From Closterium sp. Naga37s-1 (Eukaryota; Streptophyta; Zygnematophyceae; Desmidiales; Closteriaceae), in contig CANJKZ010000538.1 in NCBI GenBank assembly GCA_947471745.1, forward strand, positions 372,001 through 436,000: a stretch of DNA of 64,000 bases, given 5' to 3'. The position numbers and the translations under genes are program-made. Position 1 is the stretch's first letter, and each line of letters starts with the position of its first letter. The notes below the pieces were generated by a model that worked only from the letters and a program-made list of their open reading frames with translations, did not search any database and had not been told where the DNA came from. Of this stretch, positions 33,816 through 43,800 are shown piece by piece.

Positions 33816-34295
33816 TTTTGGCGATCACCCAAAAAAGTGTCGACTCACCTCACATCTCCACCCCTTGGTGTCTACTCGCATCATATCACCCAAAAACGTG
33901 TCGACTCACCTCACACCTCCACCCCATGGTGTCTACTCGCATCACATCACCCAACAAAGTGTCGACTCACCTCACATCTCCACCCATGGTGTCTACTCAC
34001 ATCAAGTTACCTAAAAAAGTGTCGACTCACCTCACATCTCCACCCCATGGTGTCTACTAGCATCACACCACCCGAAAAAGTGTCGACTCACCTCACATCT
34101 TCACCCCATGGTGTCTATTCGTATCAAGTCACCCAAAAAAGTGTCGACTCACCTCACATCTCCACCCCATGCTGTCTACTCGCATCAGGTCAACAAAAAA
34201 AGTGTCGACTCACCTCACATGTCCACCGCATGGTGTTTACTCACATCACGTCACCCAAAAAAGCGTCGACTCACCTCACATCTCCACCCCACGGT
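33816..34295. repeat. 60-61-bp satellite, about 8 copies
   Basis: The landmark GTCGACTCACCTCACA recurs every 60-61 bp, from about 33,840 to 34,266. Each unit also contains ATCACCCAAAAAAG and CACCCCATGGTGTCTACTC. Units differ by a few substitutions and one-base indels, so the open frames that run along the array are not conserved. Confidence 0.94.
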
Positions 34296-34540
34296 ATCGC
34301 GCTCTCACGCACTCGCGCTCTCGCGCATTTAATAATATATTTTCTTAATTACGGTTTGCGCCGTGTGTCGTTGCTGCGTTGTGCCGTAGCGTCGTTGCGC
34401 TGTTGTCATTTATTTTTCATTATCTTATATTGTTATGAGGAAATAAAAATATATTTACAACCTTAAGACCATTCTAGTTATAGTATTATTGTTCATTGAA
34501 CAATCTAGCTTTTAAATTTCCTAATTAGTCTACTAATATC
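34296..34540. other. AT-rich single-copy spacer with a near-perfect palindrome
   Basis: This is about 245 bases that belong to none of the satellites. It opens with a short CGCGCTCTC-type repeat and then becomes AT-rich. At 34,488-34,504, ATTGTTCA and TGAACAAT are perfect reverse complements around one central base. I see no gene. Confidence 0.7.
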
Positions 34541-34783
34541 GTGTGCATCGTGAGCCTCGTGAGCATTGTGAGCATTGTGAGCATCGTGACTATCGTGAGC
34601 ATCGTGACATCGTGGCAAAGTGTTATCGTGAGCATCGTGACATCATGACATCGTGACATCGTGACATTGTGAGCATCGTGACATCGTGAGCATCGTGACA
34701 TCGTGACATCGTGAGCATCGTGACATCGTGATATTGTGAGCATCGTGACATTGTTAGCATCGTGACATCGTGAGCATCGTGAC
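34541..34783. repeat. CATCGTGAC/GAGCATCGT satellite, left part
   Basis: This array alternates 8-9 bp submonomers of the types GAGCATCGT and GACATCGT. It is interrupted at 34,784 by the plus-strand copia element and resumes at 37,536. The two parts were one array before the insertion. Confidence 0.93.
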
Positions 34784-34908
34784 TGTCAAAACTCATATGC
34801 TATAGTCTATCTAGGCTGTAGTGGGGTAGACACTATAGGGTACAACACTTCTAGGTTTCCTACTTGTACCCACATGTTTCCTTGTCAATCCATTCCTCAT
34901 TCTTCACA
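34784..34908 (+). repeat. 5' LTR, 125 bp
   Basis: It begins TGTCAAAACTCATATGC and ends CTCATTCTTCACA. It matches the 3' LTR at 122 of 125 positions. The GTGAC immediately before it is repeated immediately after the 3' LTR. Confidence 0.95.
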
Positions 34909-34924
34909 TGGTATAGAGCGGGTT
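34909..34924 (+). other. Primer-binding-site-like sequence
   Basis: TGGTATAGAGC starts directly after the 5' LTR and partly matches the initiator-Met tRNA priming consensus. The match is weaker than that of the minus-strand element. Confidence 0.65.
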
Positions 34925-35029
34925 CCCTAGTGGGACCGTTTCTTCCAAGGGCCCACCTTCGAAAGTTTTTTTTTTAGCCTGCCCTAAACGCGCTTCGCGT
35001 CCTGCCCGAAAATTTCGCGGCCCCTTAGT

Positions 35030-36100
35030 GGCCTGCCCCTTAACGGCCCCTTAGTGGCCCCTTCGCGGCCCCCCTTAGCGGCCCCCCTTAGCGGCCCCCC
35101 TTAGCGGCCCCCTTCGCTGCCCCTTAGCGGCCCCTTCGCGGCCCCTTCGCGGCCCCCTTCGCGGCCCCTTAGCGGCCCCCTTCTCGGCCCTTTCGCTGCC
35201 CCTTAGCGGCCCCTTCGCGGCCCCTTCGCGGCCCCCTTCGCGGCCCCTTCGCGGCCCCTTCGCGGCCCCCTTCGCGGCCCCTTAGCGGGCCCCACTTAGC
35301 GGCCCCTTCGCGGCCCCTTAGCGGCCCCCTTCGCGGCCCCCTTCGCGGCCCCTTAGCGGCCCCTTCGCGGCCCCTTCGCGGCCCCGCCCCGTTGCCCGTA
35401 GCGGCCCCGCCCCGTCACCAGTCGCGGCCCCGCCCCGTCGCCACCCGGGTGTCCCCCCTCCCTCGTCGCGACGCCTCAGCGGGACCCGCGCGTCGCCCCC
35501 GCCTCGTCACGACGCCCCTGCGGGACCCGCGAGGCGCGACTCCTGCGCGTCGCGACGCCCCAACGGGACCCGGGCGTCGCCCCCGCTCGTCGCGACGCCC
35601 CTGCGCGACCCGCGCGGCGTCGCCCCTGCCCGCCGCGGCGCCCTGCCCTAACCCGCGCCCCTGCAGCAGCCGCCCCTGCAGCAGCCGCCCCTGGCCCCTG
35701 GAGCAGCCACCCCTGCTGCTGCCGCCCCTGGCCACTGGAGCAGCCGCCCCTGCAGCAGCCGCCCCTGGACCCTGGGGCAGCCGCCCCTGCAGCAGCCGCC
35801 CCTAGCCCCTGGAGCAGCCGCCCCTGCAGCAGCCGCCCCTGCAGCAGCCGCCCCTGGACCTCTGCAGCCGCCCCTGGCCCCTGGAGCAGCCGCCCCTGCA
35901 GCAGCCGCCCCTGGCCCCTGGAGCAGCCGCCCCTGCAGCAGCCGCCCGTGGCCCCTGGAGCAGCCGCCCCTGCAGCAGCCGCCCGTGGCCCCTGGAGCAG
36001 CCGCCCCTGCAGCAGCCGCCCCTGGCCCCTGGAGCAGCCGCCCCTGGCCCCTGGAGCAGCCGCCCCTGGAGCAGCCGCCCCTGCAGCTGCCACGGAGCCC
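35030..36100 (+). repeat. GC-rich tandem repeats in the short copia element
   Basis: At 35,030-35,390 there is a 12-13 bp array based on CCCCTTCGCGGC and CCCCTTAGCGGC. After a GC-rich stretch, 35,660-36,100 holds repeats based on CCGCCCCTGCAGCAG and CCCCTGGAGCAG. The second array is the same type, in the same place, as the leader repeats of the minus-strand element. Confidence 0.88.
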
Positions 36101-37410
36101 TCGCCCTGCAGTGGTGCCGGCCTCGCCGTTGCCGTCGTCGTACGCCTGCCCTTCTTGCCACTGGTGAGCACTGTCCTGCCCGTACTGCTGTTACTGCTGC
36201 TTCTGCTGCTACTGCTCTTTCTACTGCTACTGCTGCTCCTGGCGTGGCCAGATGCAGCTCCAGCGCCGTCCGCGTGAGTCCCTCACGCCCCAGCAGCTTC
36301 GTGAGTGGTACGCTAGTTGGGGTTGTCGGGGTGGCCGTAGTGGGAGTCGTCCTGGCGTGAGTAGTTCGGGGGCTTCTTGTAGTGGCCAGGTGCAGCTGCA
36401 GCGTCGTCCGCGCGAGACCCCTTCGCCCCTGCAGCTTCGCGAGTGGTACGCTCAGAGTAGAGGGTCACTGAGTACTCGCTCTCAGCTCTGCCTTCGGATG
36501 AGTCCATAGAGCCGAGTGGCCCGTACCCAGAGCTTGTCGGCTGCCTCATGTACCTGATGACCTGCACTCGACCTGACCTGGCATACCCTCTTAGCATCCT
36601 GGCACGCTATGTTGCTCCTGGGAGACACTGACCAGATCACATGGATGCAGCTAAGAGGGTGTTGCGCTACTTGTGCAGTACGTCGGGCATGGGGCTAGTG
36701 CTTGGAGGGCGGAGTTCGGTGGTACTCACTGGTTACGCAGACGCGTCTTGGGTTGACGACTTGGCTACGCAGCGGTCGTCACAGGGTTACACCTTCAGCC
36801 TTGGTTCCGGCTCTGTTTCGTGGCGGTCTACCCGCTCGTCGTCTGTTCTCAGCTCCAGCTGTGAGGCTGAGATCTACGCAGGGGCCATGGGTGCACAGGA
36901 GTTACGCTGGCTCACCTACCTGCTGACTGACCTGGGAGAGCCGCCTCGTTCTCCTCCAGTTCTGTACGTAGACAACAAGGCCATGCTGGCCTTGTGTCGG
37001 GAGCACAGAATGGAGCACAGAACGAAGCACATTGCTCTTCGCTACTTCCTTGCTCGTGAGCTGCAGCAGCGTGGTCAGCTGCGCCTTGCCTACGTGGCCT
37101 CTCGGGCCAACACTGCTGATATCTTTACCAAGGCACTTCAGCCTTGTGATCATCAGCGCTTTTGTACGATGCTAGGTCTTGTGCCTACTTGGCCTCACTT
37201 GCTCACTTCTTGACCTTGCTTGTACTGTGATCTGTCTATACCTGCACTTGCTTGTTTACTTTTATATATAATCTTGCATGTGAACTGGCCTTGTGGCCTT
37301 GAACTTGTGCTCGGAATGTGTGGTGACGTTGTGATCCACCCTGAGCTTGCTGTGCTTTGCTTGACTGGTCTTGTGACCTCTTGTTCTCCCCCACTTTGCC
37401 TATGGGGGTG

Positions 37411-37535
37411 TGTCAAAACTCATATGCCATAGTCTATCTAGGCTGTAGTGGGTTAGACACTATAGGGTACAACACTTCTAGGTTTCCTACTTGTACCCAC
37501 ATGTTTCCTAGTCAATCCATTCCTCATTCTTCACA
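37411..37535 (+). repeat. 3' LTR, 125 bp
   Basis: It is the same length as the 5' LTR, with three substitutions between them. It is preceded by the G-rich tract TATGGGGGTG, in the usual polypurine position, and followed by the GTGAC target-site duplication. Confidence 0.95.
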
Positions 37536-37867
37536 GTGACATCGTGAGCATCGTGAGCATCTTGACCATCGTGAGCATCGTGACTATCGTGAGCATCGTG
37601 ACATCGTGGCAAAGTGTTATCATGAGCATCGTGACATCGTGACATCGTGAGCATCGTGACATTGTGAGCATCGTGACATCGTGAGCATCGTGACATCGTG
37701 ACATCGTGACATCGTGAGCATCGTGACATCGTGATATCGTGAGCATCGTGACATTGTTAGCATCGTGACATCGTGAGCATCGTGACATCGTGAGCATCGT
37801 GAGCATCGTGACCATCGTGAGCATCGTGACTATCGTGAGCATCATGACATCGTGGCATAGTGACATC
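37536..37867. repeat. CATCGTGAC/GAGCATCGT satellite, right part
   Basis: This continues the array split by the copia insertion, with the same submonomers. The phrase CATCGTGGCAAAGTGTTATC occurs in both the left and right parts, which indicates higher-order duplication. The array ends abruptly at ...GTGACATC and the 18-bp satellite begins at GAACC (37,868). Confidence 0.93.
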
Positions 37868-40800
37868 GAACCTTAATCCGGGGGTGAACCTTAATCTTGG
37901 GGTGAACCTTAATCTGGGGGTGAACCTTCATCCGGGGGTGAACCTTAATCTGGGGTTGAACCTTAATCCGGGGGTGAACCTTAATCCGGGGGTGAACCTT
38001 AATCCGGGGGTGAACCTTCATCCGAGGGTGAACCTTCATCCAGGGGCGAACCTTCATCTGGGGTCGAACCTTCATCCGGGGGTGAACCTTAATCTGGGGG
38101 TGAACCTTAATCCGGGGGTGAACCTTAATCCAGGGGTGAACCTTCATCCGGGGGTGAACCTTCATCCGGGGGCGAACCTTCATCCGGGGGCGAACCTTCA
38201 TCCGGGGGCGAACCTTCGTCCGGGGGCGAATCCGGGGGTGAACCGGGCGAACCTTCATCCGGGGGCGAACCTTAATCCGGGGGGGAACCTTAATCCGGGG
38301 GTGAACCTTAATCCGGGGGTGAACCTTAATCCGGGGGTGAACCTTAATCCGGGGATGAACCCTAATCCGGGGGTGAACCCTAATCCGGGGGTGAACCTTA
38401 ATCCGGGAGCGAACCTTCATCCGGGGGCAAACCTTCATCCGGGGGCGAACCTTCATCCAGGGGCGAACCTTCATCCGGGGGCGAACCTTCATCCGGGGGC
38501 GAACCTTCATCCGGGGGCGAACCTTAATCCGGGGGTGAACCTTAATCCGCGGGTGAACCTTAATCCGGGGGTGAACCTTAATCCGGGGGTGAGCCTTAAT
38601 CCGGGGGTGAACCTTCATCCGGGGGTGAACCTTCATCCGGGGGTGAACCTTCATCCGGGGGGGAACCTTCATCCGGGGGTGAACCTTCATCCGGGGGCGA
38701 ACCTTCATCCGGGGGCGAACCTTCATCCGGGGGCGAACCTTCATCCGGGGCGAACCTTCATCCGGGGGCGAACCTTCATCCGGGGGTGAACCTTCATCCG
38801 GGGGTGAAACTTCATCCGGGGGTGAACCTCATTCCGGGGGCGAACCTTCATCCGGGGGAGAACCTTCATCCGGGGGCGAATCCGGGGGTGAACCTTAATC
38901 CAGGGGCGAACCTTCATCCGAGGGCGAACCTTAATCTGGGGGTGAACCTTAATCCGGGGGTGAACCTTAATCCGGGGATGAACCCTAATCCAGGGGTGAA
39001 CCCTAATCCGGGGGTGAACCTTAATCCGGGGGTGAACCTTCATCCGGGGGCGAACCTTCATCCGGGGGCGAACCTTCATCCGGGGGCGAACCTTCATGCG
39101 GGGGCGAACCTTAATCCGGGGGTGAACCTTAATCTGCGGGTGAACCTTAATCCGGGGGTGAACCTTAATCCGGTGAACCTTAATCCGGGGGTGAACCTTA
39201 ATCCGGGGGTGAACCTTAACCCGGGGGTGAACCTTAATCCGGGGGCGAACCTTAATCCAGGAGCGAACCTTAATCCGGGGGCGAACCTTAATCCAGGGGC
39301 GAACCTTAATCCGGGGGCGAACCTTAATCCGGGGGTGAACCTTCATCCGGGGGTGAACCTTCATCCGGGGGCGAACCTTCATCCGGGGGCGAACCTTCAT
39401 CCGGGGGCGAACCTTCATCCGGGGGCGAACCTTCATGCGGGGGCGAACCTTAATCCGGGGGTGAACCTTAATCCGCGGGTGAACCTTAATCCGGGGGTGA
39501 ACCTTAATCCGGGTGTGAGCCTTAATCCGGGGGTGAACCTTCATCCGGGGGTGAACCTTCATCCGGGGGTGAACCTTCATCCGGGGGTGAACCTTCATCC
39601 GGGGGTGAACCTTCATCCGGGGGCGAACCTTCATCCGGGGGCGAACCTTCATCCGGGGGCGAACCTTAATCCGGGGGTGAACCTTAATCCAGGGGTGAAC
39701 CTTAATCCGGGGGTGAACCTTAATCTGGGGGTGAACCTTAATCCGGGGGTGAACCTTAATCCGGGGGTGAACCTTAATCTGGGGGTGAACCTTAATCCGG
39801 GGGTGAACCTTCATCCGGGGGTGAACCTTAATCCGGGGTTGAACCTTAATCCGGGGGTGAACCTTAATCCGGGGGTGAACCTTCATCCGGGGGTGAACCT
39901 TCATCCGAGGGTGAACCTTCATCCGGGGGCGAACCTTCATCCGGGGGCGAACCTTCATCCGGGGGCGAACCTTCATCCGGGGGCGAACCTTCATCCCGGG
40001 GCGAACCTTCATCCGGGGGCGAACCTTCATCCGGGGGTGAACCTTCATCCGGGGGTGAACCTTCATCCGAGGGCGAACCTTCATCCGGGGGCGAACCTTC
40101 ATCCGGGGGCGAACCTTCATCAGGGGGTGAACCTTCATCCGGGGGTGAACCTTCATCCGGGGGTGAACCTTCTTCCGGGGGCGAACCTTCATCCGGGGGC
40201 GAACCTTCATCCGGGGGCGAATCTGGGGGTGAACCTTAATCCGGGGGCGAACCTTCATCCGGGGGCGAACCTTCATCCGAGGGCGAACCTTAATCCGGGG
40301 GTGAACCTTAATCCGGGGGTGAACCTTAATCCGGGGATGAACCCTAATCCGGGGGTGAACCCTAATCCGGGGACGAACCTTCATCCGCGGGCGAACCTTC
40401 ATCCGGGGGCGAACCTTCATCCGGGGGCGAACCTTCATCCGGGGACGAACCTTCATCCGGGGGCGAACCTTCATCCGGGGGCGAACCTTAATCCGGGGGC
40501 GAACCTTAATCCGGGGGCGAACCTTAATCCGCGGGTGAACCTTAATCCGGGGGTGAACCTTAATCCGGGGGTGAACCTTAATCCGGGGGTGAACCTTAAC
40601 CCGGGGGTGAACCTTAATCCGGGGTGGAACCTTAATCCGGGGTGGAACCTTCATCCGGGGGCGAACCTTCATCCGGGGGCGAACCTTCATCCAGGGGCGA
40701 ACCTTCATCCGGGGGCGAACCTTAATCCGGGGGCGAACCTTAATCCGGGGGCGAACCTTTAATTCGGGGGTGAACCTTAATCCGGGGGTGAACCTTAATC

Positions 40801-43800
40801 CGGGGGTGAACCTTAATCCGGGGATGAACCCTAATCCGCGGGTGAACCTTCATCCGGGGGTGAACCTTAATCCGGGGTTGAACCTTAATCCGGGGGTGAA
40901 CCTTAATCCGGGGGTGAACCTTCATCCGGGGGTGAACCTTCATCCGAGGGTGAACCTTCATCCGGGGGCGAACCTTCATCCGGGGGCGAACCTTCATCCG
41001 GGGGCGAACCTTCATCCGGGGGCGAACCTTCATCCGGGGGCGAACCTTAATCCGGGGGTGAACCTTAATCCGGGGGTGAACCTTCATCCGGGGGCGAACC
41101 TTAATCCGGGGGCGAACCTTCATCCGGGGGCGAACCTTCATCCTTCATCCGGGGGCGAACCTTCATCCGGGGGCGAACCTTCATCCGGGGGCAAACCTTC
41201 ATCCAGGGGCGAACCTTCATCTGGGGGCGAACCTTCATCCGAGGGCGAATCCGGGGGTGAACCTTAATCCGGGGGCGAACCTTCATCCGGGGGCGAACCT
41301 TAATCCGGGGATGAACCCTAATCCGGGGGTGAACCCTAATCCGCGGGTGAACCTTAATCCGGGAGCGAACCTTCATCTGGGGGCGAACCTTCATCCGGGG
41401 GCGAACCTTCATCCGGGGGCGAACCTTCATCCGGGGGCGAACCTTAATCCGGGGGTGAACCTTAATCCGCGGGTGAACCTTCATCCGGGGGCGAACCTTC
41501 ATCCGGGGGTGAACCTTTATTCGGGGGCGAACCTTCATCCGGGGGCGAACCTTCATCCGGGGGCGAACCTTCATCCGGGGGCGAACCTTCATCCGGGGGT
41601 GAACCTTCATCCGGGGGTGAACCTTCATCCGGGGGTGAACCTTCTTCCAGGGGCGAACCTTCATCCGGGGGCGAATCCGGAGGTGAACCTTAATCCGGGG
41701 GCGAACCTTCATCCGGGGGCGAACCTTCATCCGAGGGCGAACCTTAATCCGGGGGTGAACCTTAATCCGGGGGTGAACCTTAATCCGGGGATGAACCCTA
41801 ATCCGGGGGTGAACCCTAATCCGGGGGCGAACCTTCATCCGGGGGCGAACCTTCATCCGGGGGCGAACCTTCATCCGGTGAACCTTAATCCGGGGGTGAA
41901 CCTTAATCCGGGGGTGAACCTTAACCCGGGGGTGAACCTTAATCCGGGGGCGAACCTGCATCCGGGGGCGAACCTTCATCCGGGGGCGAACCTTCATCCG
42001 GGGGTGAACCTTCATCCGGGGCCGAACCTTAATCCGGGGGCGAACCTTAATCCGGGGGCGAACCTTAAGCCGCGGGTGAACCTTAATCCGGGGGTGAACC
42101 TTAATCCGGGGGTGAACCTTAATCCGGGGGTGAACCTTAACCCGGGGGTGAACCTTAATCCGGGGTGGAACCTTAATCCGGGGTGGAACCTTCATCCGGG
42201 GGCGAACCTTCATCCGGGGGCGAACCTTCATCCGGGGGCGAACCTTGATCCGGGGGCGAACCTTAATCCGGGGGCGAACCTTTAATCCGGGGGTGAACCT
42301 TAATCCGGGGGTGAACCTTCATCCGGGGTGAACCTTCATCCGGGGGTGAACCTTCATCCGGGGGCGAACCTTCATCCGGGGGCGAACCTTCATCCGGGGG
42401 CGAACCTTCATCTGGGGGCGAACCTTCGTCCGGGGGCGAACCTTCATCCGGGGGCGAACCTTCATCCGGGGGCGAACCTTCATCCGGGGGCGAACCTTCA
42501 TCCCGGGGCGAACCTTCATCCGGGGGCGAACCTTCATCCGGGGGTGAACCTTCATCCGGGGGTGAACCTTCATCCGAGGGCGAACCTTCATCCGGGGGCG
42601 AACCTTCATCCGGGGGCGAACCTTCATCCGGGGGTGAACCTTCATCCGGGGGTGAACCTTCATCCGGGGGTGAACCTTCTTCCGGGGGCGAACCTTCATC
42701 CGGGGGCGAACCTTCATCCGGGGGCGAATCTGGGGGTGAACCTTAATCCGGGGGCGAACCTTCATCCGGGGGCGAACCTTCATCCGAGGGCGAACCTTAA
42801 TCCGGGGGTGAACCTTAATCCGGGGGTGAACCTTAATCCGGGGATGAACCCTAATCCGGGGGTGAACCCTAATCCGGGGACGAACCTTCATCCGCGGGCG
42901 AACCTTCATCCGGGGGCGAACCTTCATCCGGGGGCGAACCTTCATCCGGGGACGAACCTTCATCCGGGGGCGAACCTTCATCCGGGGGCGAACCTTAATC
43001 CGGGGGCGAACCTTAATCCGGGGGCGAACCTTAATCCGCGGGTGAACCTTAATCCGGGGGTGAACCTTAATCCGGGGGTGAACCTTAATCCGGGGGTGAA
43101 CCTTAACCCGGGGGTGAACCTTAATCCGGGGTGGAACCTTAATCCGGGGTGGAACCTTCATCCGGGGGCGAACCTTCATCCGGGGGCGAACCTTCATCCA
43201 GGGGCGAACCTTCATCCGGGGGCGAACCTTAATCCGGGGGCGAACCTTAATCCGGGGGCGAACCTTTAATTCGGGGGTGAACCTTAATCCGGGGGTGAAC
43301 CTTAATCCGGGGGTGAACCTTAATCCGGGGATGAACCCTAATCCGCGGGTGAACCTTCATCCGGGGGTGAACCTTAATCCGGGGTTGAACCTTAATCCGG
43401 GGGTGAACCTTAATCCGGGGGTGAACCTTCATCCGGGGGTGAACCTTCATCCGAGGGTGAACCTTCATCCGGGGGCGAACCTTCATCCGGGGGCGAACCT
43501 TCATCCGGGGGCGAACCTTCATCCGGGGGCGAACCTTCATCCGGGGGCGAACCTTAATCCGGGGGTGAACCTTAATCCGGGGGTGAACCTTCATCCGGGG
43601 GCGAACCTTAATCCGGGGGCGAACCTTCATCCGGGGGCGAACCTTCATCCTTCATCCGGGGGCGAACCTTCATCCGGGGGCGAACCTTCATCCGGGGGCA
43701 AACCTTCATCCAGGGGCGAACCTTCATCTGGGGGCGAACCTTCATCCGAGGGCGAATCCGGGGGTGAACCTTAATCCGGGGGCGAACCTTCATCCGGGGG

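Larger units (their letters stand above)
34784..37535 (+). mobile_element. Short copia-type LTR element with both LTRs and a target-site duplication
   Basis: This plus-strand element has two 125-bp LTRs (34,784-34,908 and 37,411-37,535), both TG...CA, and 5-bp GTGAC duplications at 34,779-34,783 and 37,536-37,540. A primer-binding-site-like TGGTATAGAGC follows the 5' LTR, and a G-rich TATGGGGGTG precedes the 3' LTR. Inside are GC-rich tandem repeats, a gag-like part near 36,250-36,490 (QLREWYASWGCRGG) and an RNase H-like part near 36,520-37,200. At 2.75 kb it is much too short to be autonomous and is broken. The LTRs differ at only 3 of 125 positions, so the insertion is fairly young. It is related to the minus-strand element and in the opposite orientation. 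Confidence 0.95.

Noticed and set aside
32877-34783. CRISPR-like array
   Set aside because: The 20-bp and 60-61-bp repeats are head-to-tail with no unique spacers, there are no cas genes, and the genome is eukaryotic.
35390-36230. Open frames rich in Arg/Pro or Gly/Ala in the leader of the short copia element
   Set aside because: They follow GC-rich tandem repeats, are open on both strands and resemble no gag domain.
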